Below are positions 40,992 to 53,596 of a stretch of 64,000 bases of DNA, in pieces. This DNA comes from Orobanche coerulescens (Eukaryota > Streptophyta > Magnoliopsida > Lamiales > Orobanchaceae). The translations under genes and the position numbers were made by a program. Within the stretch, counting starts at the first letter, position 1. The number at the start of each line of letters is the position of its first letter. Under the pieces are notes generated by a model. The model was not told where the DNA came from, did not search any database, and saw only the letters and a program-made list of their open reading frames with translations. The stretch spans positions 102,364,501 through 102,428,500 of the forward strand of contig CM065814.1 of NCBI GenBank assembly GCA_033398695.1. The letters are read 5' to 3'.

Positions 40992-42560
40992 ATGGCTTAT
41001 CGATATGGAGCTATTGTAAACTACCGGAAGAGGAATATCTCGATGATAGCAGAAGATGGTTCCGAAATATTGTTCGAGGGATGGAGACCAGGAAGCTCAG
41101 GAAAGATGATCAAAGCGATGAAAGCTGTCAAACTGCTAAAACAGGGTTGTTCTGGATACTGGTGTTACGCAATGAAGAAGGAAGATGGAAAAGTAGAACT
41201 TTCATCCATTCCTGTTGTGAACGAATTTCTGGATGTGTTTCCTGACGAATTACCTGGACTACCTCCACGACGGGATGTAGAATTCACCATCGAGCTGGAA
41301 CCAGGAGCTACACTAATTTCTAAGGCACCATATCGTATGGCACCTACTGAGATGTACGAATTGAAGAAGCAACTGGAAGAGTTACTGGACAAAGGCTATA
41401 TCCAGCCAAGCATTTTGCCCTTGGGTGCACCAGTTCTTTTTGTCCGGAAGAAAGATGGATCGCGATTGTGTATTGACTATTGAGAACTGAACAAGATAAC
41501 GATCAAGAATAAGTATCTGTTGCCACGGATTGATGATTTATTTGACCAGATGCAAGGAGCAACAGTGTTTTCTAAGATCGATCTGAGGTCGGGATATCAT
41601 CAGTTGAGGATTAAGAAATCCAATGTTCCAAAGTCAGCATTCAGGACTCGCTACGGACATTATGAGTTTGTAGTGATGCCGTTTGGTCTCAATAATGCAC
41701 CTGCCGTGTTTATGCAATTGATGAATCGAGTGTTCATAGAGTATTTGGACAAGTTCGTAGTTGTGTTTATTGTTGACATTCTGGTTTATTTCAAGAGCCC
41801 GGAAGAGCATGCACAGCATTTGCGGATCGTTTTAGACCTTTTGAGAAGCGAGCAGTTATATGCCAAACTTTCTAAGTGTGAATTCTGGCTAAAGGAAGTA
41901 ATGTTCCTCGGTCATGTGGTATCAGTAGAAGGAGTCCGAGTAGATCCCCAGAAAATCGAAGCAGTTATGGATTGGAAGTCTCCTAAGAACGTTAAGGAAG
42001 TTAGGAGTTTCTTAGGACTTGTTGGGTATTATCGTCGGTTCGTGGAAGGGTTTTCCAAAATTACCCACCCACTTACTCGATTACTGCAGAAAACCTAAAA
42101 GTTTGAGTGGAATGAGATGTGCCAGACTAGCTTTGAGGAATTGAAGAAGAGATTGACGATGGCATTGATTTTCGCACTCCCACAGGGAATTGGAGGATTC
42201 ATAGTTTACAGTGATGCTTCAACCCAAGGTCTCGGGTGTGTAATGATGCAGAATAAGAAGGTGATCGCCTACGCATCACGACAGTTGAAGCCCTATGAAG
42301 TAAATTATCCAACGCACGATTTAGAGCTGGCGGCTGTAGTTTTCGCCTTGAAAATTTGGAGACATTATTTATACGGGACTCACTGTCATATCTTCACGGA
42401 TCATAAGAGTCTCAAATACATCTTCAGTCAGAAAGAGTTGAACATGCGGCAGAGGAGATGGCTGGAATTGATTAAGGACTATGACTTGGAAATTCTTTAT
42501 CATCCAGGTAAAGCAAATGTGGTGGCCGGTGCACTAAGCCGAAAGCCTGTTTCTATTCGA
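40992..42560 (+). pseudogene. Gypsy-C reverse transcriptase and RNase H, broken
   Basis: Linker, then RT motifs GSRLCIDY, a TGA at about 41481 where Arg is expected, [13 protein letters not shown] and [19 protein letters not shown]. The catalytic motif reads FIVDILVYF instead of FIDDILIYS, so the first Asp of the pair is Val (about 41770). Another stop lies near 42098. RNase H is otherwise well preserved ([33 protein letters not shown]), with VVAGALSRK in place of VVADALSRK. Confidence 0.9.
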
Positions 42561-44113
42561 ATGCTGGAGACTCTCACCTTCCAGACCAGCATTCAACGGG
42601 AATTGATTCGTGAAGGAATTGAAGTATGGTTGCAAAGAATCCAAGGACAGCTGTGTGTGATGGAAATAATTTCATCGTTAACCGAAGAAATCAAATCTAA
42701 GCAATTAGATGATCCTATGATGATTCGGTAACGTGATGAAGTGAGCAAGGGAAAGTCCCCAAGATTCGTAATTTATGATGATGGAGTCTTGAGATTTCAT
42801 AGCCGACTTTGTGTTCCGGATGTCAATGTTTTGAAGCAAATAATTCTGAAGGAAGCTCACAGTACGCCCTATTCTATCCACCCGGGCACCAGTAAAATGT
42901 ATAAGGATCTGAAGCAGAATTTCTGGTGGGGCAACATAAAGAAAGACGTAGCCGATTACGTCTCAAAATGTTTGATTTGTCAGCAGGTTAAGATCGAGCA
43001 TCAATGACCTGCCGAAATGCTGAAGCCGCTCCCGATTCCTGAATAGAAGTGGGAGGACATATTGATGGACTTTATCACTAATATGCCGAAGACCAGAACA
43101 GGTATGAACATAATTTGGGTGATAGTTGACCTTTTAACCAAATCAGCTCATTTTCTAGGCATTAAGGAAACTTGGAGACTAGAGAAGTTGGCACGAGTGT
43201 TTATTGCAGAGATAGTCCGATTGTATGGTACGCCGAAGACCATTATTTCTGACCGATACGGCCGCTTCGTGTCTCATTTTTGGAAAGCAGTTCATAAGGC
43301 CTTGGGAACTAAATTGAACTTCAGCACAACTTATCATCCGCAGACAGATGGACAGTCCGAAAGGATTATTCAAACAGTGGAAGACATGCTGAGAGCTTGC
43401 GCCCTAGATTGGTCGACTGATTGGGAAGTTCATCTACCATTGATTGAATTCACCTCACCTACAACAATAGTTGGCATTCTTCCATTAAGATGGCACCGTT
43501 TGAGGCATTATACGGGAGGAGATGCAGATCGCCCTTATGTTGGGACGATTCATCAGACTTGATCGGGATGGAACCGGAATTGATCGTACAAACACGAGAG
43601 AAGATAGCCTTGATTCGTGAAATACTGTTGACCGCCCAGAGTCGACAGAAATCTTACGCAGACGTGCGCCATCACCCATTAGAGTTCAGTATTGGAGATC
43701 ACGTGCTTTTAAAAGTTTCTCCTACTCGAGGAATTTTTCATTTTGGGAGAAAGGGAAAGCTGAGTCCGAGATATATCGGACCGTTCGAGGTTCTTGAAAG
43801 AGTTGGAGAGTTGGCATACAGGTTGGTACTACCGCCGCCATTAAGCCATGTTCATAACATATTCCATGTATCCCAGCTACGGAAGTACATACCAGATCCC
43901 AGTCATGTCATTGATTTCGGCGAGATCGAGGTTGCTAAGGACGGTACATTTGAAGAGAGACCGATCAAGATACTCGAAAGTCGAGTCAAACAATTGAGAA
44001 ATAAATCGATTGCTTTGGTTAAGTTTCATTGGTCGCACCATGGAGTGGAAGAAGCCACTTGGGAGACGGAGGACAGCATGAAATCCAGATACCCAGAGTT
44101 ATTTTCGTCATGA
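42561..44113 (+). pseudogene. Gypsy-C integrase and chromodomain, broken
   Basis: HHCC domain ([25 protein letters not shown]), a TGA at about 43006 and a TAG near 43043, then the core MMDFITNMPKTRT, IISDRYGRF and QSERIIQTVEDML, so the three catalytic acids are in place. A 5-bp tandem duplication (CACCT) near 43453 shifts the frame; the other frame from 43490 carries on with MAPFEALYGRRC. GPFEVLERVGELAY, HNIFHVSQLRKY and a chromodomain (VKFHWSHHGVEEATWE) end at 44113. Confidence 0.9.
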
Positions 44114-44136
44114 GTTTCGGGACGAAACTCCTTTTT

Positions 44137-44148
44137 AGAAGGAGAGTA
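44137..44148 (+). other. Polypurine tract of Gypsy-C
   Basis: AGAAGGAGAGTA directly before the 3' LTR at 44149. Confidence 0.8.
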
Positions 44149-46665
44149 TGTAATATCTGGATAAATTGTTGAGTATTTCATCTATATTGAACCCTGTATT
44201 ATTCAAATTTGTGATATCAACAATTGAAGTATGACCTTTCTCGTATTCGTATATGTGTGCATGATAATATCAACATGTAAATTTTCACATGCAATTACGT
44301 GATAACGTACGCTAAGAAGAGAGCTTAACGTACGTTATCTGCCAAGGTTAGCGTACGCTACGAATGAAGCGTAGCGTACGTAAGGCAACCAATAATTGAG
44401 CAGGACGGCTAGCACATGAGCCAACTGGTGGTGGGCCCGGCCAGATCCTCACCAGATTCTCACGGCATGAACCTGAACAGTTTTTAAGTCAACGGGTGTT
44501 AACGTACGCTAAGGTATGTGTCTAGCGTACGCTAATGGGTGTTGCTTACGTACGTAACCTGATGGTGTAGCGTACGTAATCGAATACAGAACGAGACAGT
44601 AAGCTATCATTGGACGATAGCGTACGCCAAGGAGAACAGATAGCATGCGTTAAGAGGATTACGTACGTTATGCATGAAGGCTAACGTACGTAAAGTCAGA
44701 AACATTATAAATGGGACAGCACCCCATTTCATTTTGTTTACATTTTCTTCACTTGTCCTTCACTTCTTTGAAGTCCAGAGAGCCTCTCCCTTCTACATAA
44801 ACATCCATAGACCTTCTATACTCGACCTTTGGAGATTTAATATCACTTATATTGATCATTGAAGTTAAGAAGCATCTTGGATTGGCACACAAGCAACCGG
44901 AGTTAGACTCTACCTATTGTCTAAGTGTTTTCTTCATCTTAAGGTATGTTATGCTATCTCCAACCTTGGATTCGTGTTCTTGAGGATGTTATGATTATAC
45001 TACCAAGAATATTAGGTTTCATAGATGACTTATTTCAACCAAACATCATGTTTAGAAGTTGGGATGATTATGCTTAAGTTATCATTGTTAAGAACATCAT
45101 AGTTGGAATCTTGTTACGTCAATGTTAAGAGTAGTGTTCTGATATTTATAATCCATATTAAATGGTGTTACCATAATGATCGTAGACTAAGTATTGGTAT
45201 CACTTTTGCTAAACGGAATTAGATGAAGGATCACCGAAGGTTGAAGTTGAATTGGTAAATTAATCTTCATGATGAAGTTGGAATATATTGATGATATTGG
45301 TAACTAGTGTATCAACCTCAGATTAACCGAATTACGTAAGAAAATTGTAATCAAGATTGGAGTATGACATCATGATGATATGCTTATCCTTGAAGTTGGA
45401 AGACATTGAACATCATTAGATCATTCAAGTTTACATAAGTGTAACATGTATGAAGTTAACGTACGTTAAACTCTGAGAATTTCGTACGACGAGTCAGTCG
45501 TCTGATCAGGGAGGATACTGTCAGCTGCATGTTTAGCGTGCGCTCGGCTTTGTAGCTTATGTACGCTAACAGGCGGAATTAACGCACGCTACATTGAACG
45601 TACGTTATATCATCAGACGAGTCAGTCGACTGATTAGAGAGGAACTGTCAATGCATGATTAGCGTACGCTAGACTTCGTAGCTTACGTACGCTAACGAGC
45701 AGGCTTAACGTACACTATGTTGGATATGTAACGTACGTTACGCAAACCAGGCAGGATACATTTCGTTGAACTTTCGGCCGTAATTGGGATTGCCAGATGT
45801 TCGTACATTAATTATTCGATGTAAGATGAACTCTATATTATTTGTTCTTTTTTAGGTCCGAATCTTACTACGTGATTGATCGAAGGGGCGACCTTCGAGT
45901 GTATTGATATTAGTCGAAGTTTTATTCTTGTCATCAAGTCGAGGCAAGTACTTTAATTGTTTTATGTATTGATGTTATACATATTGTCGTGCATATATGT
46001 CGTTGTTGTACGTCTACCTCGTGTTGGTCCGACAGGATCATCGGGGGATCTATGCTAGCGTGCGCTGGATCATCGGATAGGTTCTTCCACCACGGGTTGG
46101 TCTGACGGGATCATCGTGGGATCTATGCATTGAACGCTGGATCATCGGAATTACCATGTGTATGTTGTGATGTCATGTTGTGATTATCATTTGTGTATAA
46201 TATTTATGAGTTTCTCACAGGAAGAGGATCGTTAGTATTTTGTCATTTATGTTAGTTTTGTTCTACATAAATCGTTGAATATTATGTTGTGGTACTTGTA
46301 CTAGCATCGTTGTGCTAACCCTTCGAGGGTGAACATTTGTTTATGTTCAGGATCCAGGAGAGCAGAAAAACAACCACTGGAACTGCATGACGACGATGGT
46401 GCAGAGTGATGTTCCGGCCGGGTTTAATTGTCTATTGTTTATGTTGTTCTAAATAGTACTCGAGTACGGTGTCGGTTGTGATGTTGAATTTGGTTATGTA
46501 TTGAATGTTTGTATTTTCAGCATTGGCCCAGAACTATTGTATTTTATTATTGTTACTTTCATATATTGGTATCTGTTAATGTCTTTTCATTTCTTCAGCC
46601 TTGTAAATTCTCATGTAAAGGATTTACGGCACTGTAATATTCCTGAATATATCAGGGGTGTTACA
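44149..46665 (+). repeat. Gypsy-C 3' LTR (2517 bp)
   Basis: Starts TGTAATATCTGG and ends GGGGTGTTACA. It repeats every landmark of the 5' LTR: palindrome groups from 44303, TATAAAT at 44706, the duplicated cassette near 45490-45740, tandem units near 46025 and the hairpin row near 46303-46350. Confidence 0.93.
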
Positions 46666-46670
46666 TTTTC

Positions 46671-47218
46671 TACCTCGTGTTGGTCCGACGGGATAATCTT
46701 GGAATCTATGCTGAGGGCGCTGGATCATTGGATTACCCTGTGTTGTGTTAATGGAATCATGTGGATTCACATCTTTGGATTCCGATAGAAGAAGTCCGTG
46801 TTTTGTGTTTGCTATGCATTGTTGTTGCATATCTGATTTTGTATAATTATGGTACTTGTAATAGCATCGTTTTGCTAACCCCTACGGGGGTGGACATTTG
46901 TTTAATGTTCAGGTAGCTGAGGAGCGGGAAAGCAACCACAGTGTCGACATGATGACGAAGGGGCACAGTGATGTTATCAGTCTGAATTGTTTTGGTATTC
47001 TGATTTTGTGTTAAGTACTCGAGTACGTGTGTTCTTTATGGTGATTTGAGAATTTTGTATTAAATGGGTTGTTTTGGATGATTAAATCGGTTACTAAATT
47101 ACACAACTATTGGTGGTATTGTTAGTATTGATCAGTATTTCTTCTAATTTAGCCTTGTAAATTCTTATACAAATGATTTACGGTGATGTAATTATTCTGA
47201 ATATCTCGGGATGTTACA
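46671..47218 (+). repeat. Gypsy-B 3' LTR, right part
   Basis: Continues the LTR broken by Gypsy-C. It begins with TACCTCGTGTTGGTCCGACGG, has the hairpin row at 46862-46913 (ACCCC/GGGGT stem intact) and ends ATGTTACA at 47218. Confidence 0.9.
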
Positions 47219-49181
47219 TATCACATGCCCGATAAAAGTCACCTCAGTTGTCCAGAACTCGCATTTGGAAAATTTTCCATAAGGTTGTTCTCGCCTCAGC
47301 ACATCGAGAACCTTAAGAAGATGACATTCATGCTCTTACCATCACGGGAGTAAATCAAAATGTCATCAATGAAAATAACCACAAAACGATCGAAAAAGTC
47401 AATGACTCAGTTCATTAATTCCATAAATTCCATAAATACTGCTTGTGCATTGGTCAGTCCAAATGAATTACGACGAACTCGTAGTGCCCATAACGAGTAT
47501 GGAAGGCCATCTCATAAATATCATACTCACAAATCCTCAATTGATGATAACCAGATATCAAGTCGATATTAGACAACACAACTGCACCCTAAAGTTGATC
47601 CAATAAATCATCGATACGAGGTAAGGGATATTTGTTCTTGATTGTTACCATGTTCATCTCACGGTAACCAATACATAGACGTAAAGATCCGTCCTTCCTC
47701 CATACAATCAACACTGGAGCTCCCCAAGGGGACGCACTAGGTCGAATATAACCCTTCTCAGTCAAATCCTAAAGCTGATTCTTCAGCTCCTGCATCTCAT
47801 TCGAAGCCATATAACATGGGGCTTTTGGAAGCGGGGACGTACCTAGCTCTAACTCAATGGTAAACTTTACCTCTCGCTGTGGAGGTAACCTGACAATTCA
47901 TCCAAAAAACATCAGGTAGTCTAGAACCACCTCAATATCGGTTGATTCTCTGTCTTGGTCATGTAGCACCAATAACCAACGCATCCCTGATTAAGCAGTT
48001 TCACTACTTTCATTGCACTGATGATTCTCCCGAACGGCTGGGATTATCACCCCAAAAAACACACTCAAAGCATCATCATAAGTGACGGCCACCATCCACT
48101 TACGGAGGCTAAGTATGGAATTATGACGATCCATCCAATCGATACCCAAGATTACATCATATTTAGGTAAATAAACCACAATCAAATCTAACAACCACTT
48201 ACGATCGTTCATTCGGATCGGACAGTTCTTAACTTTGCGATCCCCAACAATTCTTCTACAATCAGGTAGACCAATCACATAAGACTCTCACTCGGCAACA
48301 TTATCTAGATGCAATCGGCTCAAGCATTACGCAAATATAAAAGAATGTGAAGCACCATTATCAAAAAGAGTACATATATGCTAAGGAATGATCTCTAGTG
48401 TACTTACAATCATGTTGGTCTTGGGATCATCGACCTTCTTCATCTCATAAATTCTGGGATTTGTAATCCCGGTACTAGATATACCAATTTGACCTCCAAG
48501 ACCTACTCCTCTGTTTGCCCCTATAGTATGGTGGGAAGCGGACGGGGGGTGCGACCATGAAATGTAGACTGAACTGGAGCGTACGAGGCCATCGGAGTCC
48601 ATCCCAATCCACCACTATAGAAACGAGCACGATAACCGGCACCTCCACAATTATGGCATGAAACAGGCGGCTTTGGACATTTGGAGCTGATGTGATGCTG
48701 CTTTGCACAGTTAAAGCACATAATGGCCAAACTGGCTACTCGGGAATGCGAACCCGCTAGTTTAGGCGCCACAGGTAGCCGCTCAAAAAAGTCAGTCCAG
48801 TTTAGGGTTTCTTGAATGTTCCCCGATTACCTTCAACTTAGTTCGGGTTCCTTGATCTCTTATTAGCAGACGACGCTGCTTCTTACAGATCCCCTTAGCA
48901 GTAAGTATACTCAAGGGCTTTCTCACTAAACTCTGGTAGAGTCGTGCAGTGATGATTAAGTAACTGAATTTTCATCCGAGGTTTCTACCTCTTAAGGAAG
49001 TATTTGATCTTATCAGCCTCTATTCGAACAATCGATGAGGCAAACAGAAGAAGCCCTTGAAACTTATCAGCAATCAATAATAAGTCATCATCATCAGACA
49101 GGTCCATATTCAGCAACTCTGATAGCTTAGCCTCACAGAGTGGAGCCGTATAATAACGATCCAACAAGAGATTTTTTAATT
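47219..49181 (-). pseudogene. Gypsy-D: gag-protease-RT remnant of a chromovirus
   Basis: Minus-strand remnant read from the right: gag (LLDRYYTAPLCEAKLSELLN, 48985-49167), zinc knuckle CFNCAKQHHISSKC (about 48675-48720) plus a second one missing its last ligands, protease motif LFDNGASHSFI (DNG for DSG) near 48340, linker PKYDVILGIDWMDRH, and RT with VFKKD-type, PRIDDL and FIDDILIYS segments (47219-47960). Many stops and shifts. The right end is cut in gag at 49181 by TGTAACGACCCG. The left end is cut in RT at 47219 by the Gypsy-B LTR. It is more decayed than the elements around it. Confidence 0.85.
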
Positions 49182-50035
49182 TGTAACGACCCGATTTTTC
49201 TAAGGTATTTTATGAATATTTTTAATAATAAGAAACTTGTAAAAATTTCAAGCCGTTACGAAAACTAACATTTTGTAAAGAACAACATTCGCGGAAATAA
49301 AATGGTTCTAAATCCCCGATACAACCGTAAAAATCTATCAGTGGAAAATAATTGCCAAAAATAAAGTTATATGTTTCATATTAAACCTGATCGAAATTAA
49401 AAGAAATAAATAACATTAGATATATCATAAGTCGGCCTGTCCTGCAACTCGTTGCTCGACATTCCGATTTAACCTGAAAATTTTACATAGAAAATAAGAT
49501 GAGCTTTCTATTGCTCGTGGGAACATCACAAGTCAACAATAATCACAATACGCAATGGAAGCAGAGCATGAATATTTGTTATATCAACATATAACTTGAG
49601 CGTGTAAACATGTGACTGCATGTAAACATATACTGATACTTGGTATGAAAAATATGTGACTGCATGTTAATCATAAATATAACATATCACCTATACAGTC
49701 AAAATAAAGCAATTAAAATCGATAAGTAATAATTCCCACCTGAAATTGAGATGACTTGAATGTAAATGCTTGAATGCTTATGAATCGTCTTAATCATACC
49801 CTTAGTTCTCGTATCCTATAATTAATAAATTAACTTATTATTTATAGATGTATATATTGTTGAGATAGAAAAAATAAGGGGAATAAAAGAAAATAATAAC
49901 ACTAATGGACGTGGTCAAAATGTTTGAAATTGAGTCAAGATGGCCTGATTGTGAAATATTGGAAACTGATTGGATGAAATTGTATGAACTTAAAAGTTGG
50001 GGCACTAAAATAGAAGTTGAGTGGAAAAGGTTGGG

Positions 50036-50043
50036 TATAAAAA
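50036..50043 (+). promoter_or_regulatory. TATA-like box in LTR-I
   Basis: TATAAAAA within GGGTATAAAAACCC, about 850 bp into the LTR-like sequence and 35 bp before the CT run. Confidence 0.4.
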
Positions 50044-50074
50044 CCCTATTCACGTGAGAAAACCTACTTCTTCC

Positions 50075-50077
<3 letters not shown>

Positions 50078-50107
<30 letters not shown>
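50078..50107. repeat. CT dinucleotide microsatellite
   Basis: About 15 uninterrupted copies of CT, at the place where a 5' untranslated leader of LTR-I would begin. Confidence 0.9.
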
Positions 50108-50109
<2 letters not shown>

Positions 50110-50890
50110 TTGAAATCGACCGATCTCTCTACACCCCCCCTGATTTTCTTCAAAATCAAAGGCACACATCCAATCGCGGAACAAATGGAGGAAGAGGGAT
50201 TCGCACTGGCGGTGGCAACAAGACGCTACCTGGACAGGCTCGCCGTAAAACTATGGGGCGGCGGCGCAATTTGGATGGGAAAGAAAGTGGGGCGGCAGGC
50301 TTCGGCGAGCCGACTGGATGGGGAAGAAAGTGGTGGCGACCCGCGGCGGCGAGGCTGGAGATGGAAAATCAACTTCGGATGGAATGAAAGATTAGTTCCT
50401 ATTTTTTTATTTAGATTTCGATTCTGTAGTCTAGTGGGGTGTACGTGTGTATGCGTGATTTTCTGAATCAAAAATGGGACTCGGTGGACAGAGACAAGAT
50501 TAATTCCTCTGGCTATTGGGCTTCGACCGATAGTAAAGGTGAATAATTTGCTGTGAGGATTGAGGTGAAGTGTTTAAAAAAATCTTAGGAAATTACAGAG
50601 ACATTACCTGATGTGTTTTGTGTTCTTGGTGTGTGAAAATTTGCTATGTATTTTTTAGATAATTTTGATGTAACTGAGAATTTTTTTGGTGTGTTTGTGA
50701 TTTCTGCTGTCTAACGGGAAGTGAATTTTGTTTTCTCTCTTGATTGTATCATCTTTTATAAGGTTAATTTTGTAACCACTTCCTCCATTGATGTTCACTA
50801 CTTCCACTAAGGTGGTTGTTTGAACATGCAGTATCCTCCCTCCCCCCGCCATCATTCTGATCGTGTATGCAGGAGTGTGGTTTGGGTAGT

Positions 50891-51869
50891 TAATTAGTAC
50901 ATAATTGATCTAAATATTCATATACAAAATATTCTTTTTCCGGGCATAATCATAATGATTTGTGATTAAAAATAGATGTTTTAAAGATATGTCAAAACAT
51001 GAGCTAGAAATAGTCATTTTACAGATTACTGACATGAAACGTCAAAAAGGACGGAAAATAAGATCAAATCCAATACCGAGAATATTTCAAGGACAACACG
51101 ACCATACAACACGGCGCAAACAGGGCCGTTTCTGTTGGCCGTTTCACATACGGCGCAACAAGGGCTGTTTCTTTCGGCCGTGTCTTGGGCCGTTTCACAC
51201 ACGGACGGCATTTTACGCCATGTCCTTGCGCGTGTTCCGGAAGAGACTGAGTCCCCACAACACGGCGCAAACAGGGCCGTTTTCCAACATCGTTTTGAGG
51301 CAGATCCTTTGTTAAATTTTCCACATTTGGCCTCTTGTGAGCTCAACCACCATATATTTTATTTAGGATCAAAGATCTGAAAAATCAAAACATGCATGAT
51401 GGATACAGTGTGAATCAAATAAACAAAGAAAAAATCAAGATACTACAACACATCTATTGAATTAAATAATCCATAGTATTCTTGAAAATCACCTATAAAA
51501 GGGCACCTTCATCCATTGCAAAAATCACTCCTCTTCTTGGTAAGAAATACCCTTTCTTTAGCAAGACATATCTTCCTAGAAAAGAACTTTTTATTCTTGA
51601 TAGTTTGAAGTTGTTCTTTTATTTTGTAATTGAAAAGTGCTTGATCAATAAGTAATTAGTATCTTACTTCATAGTTATAACTTTTGTAATCAAGTTCGAA
51701 GTTGTATTTCGGAGATCATTTCTTGCACTTTGATACATTGTATTCAAGTAAGTTTTGATCTATTGTCATTAAGTTCTAAGTTATTACAAGTTTTTATACA
51801 TTATGTATATTGATAAATTCTATTTTAATTATAGTACGTATAAATCGATGAGTAGCTAATCTTTCTTCC
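50891..51869 (+). repeat. Tat-F LTR copy 1 (truncated)
   Basis: About 980 bp matching 52221-53225 with scattered differences. It begins TAATTAGTACATAATTG where copy 2 begins TGATTAGTGCATAATTG, and stops matching after CTTTCTTCC. It has TATAAAAG at 51494 and a GC-rich zone with repeated GGCCGTTTC and ACGGCGCAA words near 51110-51290. Confidence 0.85.
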
Positions 51870-52220
51870 AAAGAGCCGACATTACAACCTAATAAAAGTC
51901 CTTTTTGATTTACGACGTTACACACACTAGTAGAGTTAATAGACGATTTGCACGCCTATGGAAGGTTTCACCTCATTAAATAAGCTTGAGCGAAAAACAT
52001 GTCCACTATACACTTGAGAGTGAGCGATACACTTATCCGGGAGTTTTATGAATTCATGTTTTTTGTTTAAAAAGGGAAACTTTCTTGAGATTTGACAAAA
52101 TTATAAAAACTTGGTCTAATTTATCCTTGGGGTGTGGTAATGAAATAAAAATTGGTATGTTCAACAGTACCATATCTGATGTTTACTTGAGGACAAACAA
52201 ATGTTCAAGTGTGGGGTATT
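51870..52220 (+). other. Tat-F interior remnant with 3' end and PPT
   Basis: 350 bp of non-coding sequence between the two LTR copies. The end ACTTGAGGACAAACAAATG, CAAGTGTGGGG resembles the conserved 3' end and polypurine tract of Tat-type gypsy elements. All coding sequence is missing, so the element has a large internal deletion. Confidence 0.65.
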
Positions 52221-53596
52221 TGATTAGTGCATAATTGATCTGAAAATTCATATACAAAATATTTCTTTTCCGGGCATAATCATACTGATTTGTGATTAAA
52301 AATACATGTTTTAAAGATATGTCAAAACATGAGCTAAAAATGGATTTTACAGATTACTGACATGAAACGTCAAAAAAGGAGGAAAACAAGATCAAATCCA
52401 ACGCCGGGAATTTTTCAAGGACAACACGACCATACAACACGGTGCAAACACTGTCGTTTCTGTCGTCCGTTTCACATACGGCGCAGGAAGGGTCGTTTCT
52501 TTCGGCCGTGTCTTGGGCGTTTCACACACGGATGGCATTTTGCGCCGTGTCCTCGCGCGTGTTCCGGAAAAGACCGAGTCCCCACAACACAGCGCACAAC
52601 ACGGCGCAAACAGGGTCGTTTTCCAGCGCCGTTTTCAGGCAAATCCTTCGTTGAATTTTTCACCTTTTGCCTCTTGTGAGCTCAACCACCATATATTTTA
52701 TTTAGGGTCAAAGATCTGAAAAATCAAGACATGCATGATGAATGAAGTGTGAATCAAATAAACAAAGGAAAAATCAAGATACTACAACACATATTTTGAA
52801 TTAAATAATCCATAGTATTCTTGAAAATCACCTATAAAAGGACACTTTCATCCATTGCAAAAATCACTCCTCTTCTTGCTAAGAAATACCTTTTCTTTAG
52901 CAAGACATATCTTCATAGAAAAGAACTTTTTTTTTTGTATCCATTTTATTTTTGATAGTTTGAAGTTGTTTTTCTATTTTGTAATTGAAAAGTGCTTGAT
53001 CAATAAGTACTTAGTATCTTACTTCATAGTTTATAACTTTTGTAATCAAGTTCGAAGTTGTACTTCGGAGATCATTTCTTGCACTTTGATATATCGTATT
53101 CAAGTAAGTTTTCATCTATTGTCATTAAGTTCTAAGTTATTACAAGTTTTTATACATTATGTATATTAATCAATTCTATTTTAATTATAGTACGTATAAA
53201 CCGATGAGTAGCTAATCTTTCTTCCTAGGGAAAGGGGAATTTCTATTAGGTTATATATAAATTATTTGATTGATTTACACTATCTCGATTAAAAGGGATT
53301 AATTGGTTTAAATAGTGATTGATCATATCATATTTCTACTAATAAAACCTTCTTGATTGATTGTTAAGTGAATTGGAAATATATCTTTTCAATCATCAAG
53401 TGTTTATCTTGTAAACAACATGTTAAGATTACGAAAGTAATTAAGAAGCTTTTGAATACGAAAGTTATAAGGTGAAAAAGTTGATTACTCGATAAACACT
53501 CGTTTTTCTTTTATATCCGTGTAAATCAATTCATCTACTTTATTAAAAACCTAATTTAATGAACCCATAATCTCCTAGTTTTTATCAAATCAAGTT
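52221..53596 (+). repeat. Tat-F LTR copy 2, left part (continues 58068-58464)
   Basis: Starts TGATTAGTGC after the PPT-like tract; TATAAAAG is at 52833. It extends well past the end of copy 1 and is split at 53596 by TRGAG-G with target repeat AAGTT. The ORF at 52855-53169 is low-complexity LTR sequence. Confidence 0.8.

Larger units (their letters stand above)
36688..46665 (+). mobile_element. Gypsy-C: structurally complete chromovirus inside Gypsy-B LTR
   Basis: 9978 bp with LTRs 36688-39226 and 44149-46665, PBS, gag, pol with chromodomain and PPT, flanked by TTTTC at 36683-36687 and 46666-46670. It is a close relative of its host Gypsy-B in gag-pol and in LTR architecture. The reading frames carry several stops and catalytic substitutions, so it is inactive. 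LTR copies differ by scattered changes, many of them C/T, meaning it is not very recent. Confidence 0.94.
17420..47218 (+). mobile_element. Gypsy-B: chromovirus hosting a nested set of insertions
   Basis: Truncated 5' LTR (17420-20675), PBS, gag, pol split at 24015/33441 by a Cassandra element, chromodomain, PPT, and a 3' LTR (35004-36687 plus 46671-47218) split by Gypsy-C. Without insertions it is roughly 9 kb. It is related to Gypsy-C over its whole length. The left end begins inside the LTR (equivalent to about 35479), so no left target site is present. The right end abuts a minus-strand RT fragment, Gypsy-D, with TATCA as the next five bases. Confidence 0.9.
49182..50890 (+). mobile_element. 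LTR-I: LTR-like sequence, lineage unknown
   Basis: Begins TGTAACGACCCG, a usual gypsy LTR start, abruptly inside Gypsy-D gag. It has a promoter-like GGGTATAAAAACCC at about 50034, a CT microsatellite, and a GC-rich stretch after it. No PBS, PPT or domain is visible. The small ORF at 50110-50466 has no recognisable feature. The right boundary is set only by the start of Tat-F, so its true end is uncertain. Confidence 0.5.

Noticed and set aside
50110..50466. ORF after the CT microsatellite as a host gene
   Set aside because: No recognisable domain, no splice structure, and it sits in LTR-like sequence downstream of a TATA-like box.
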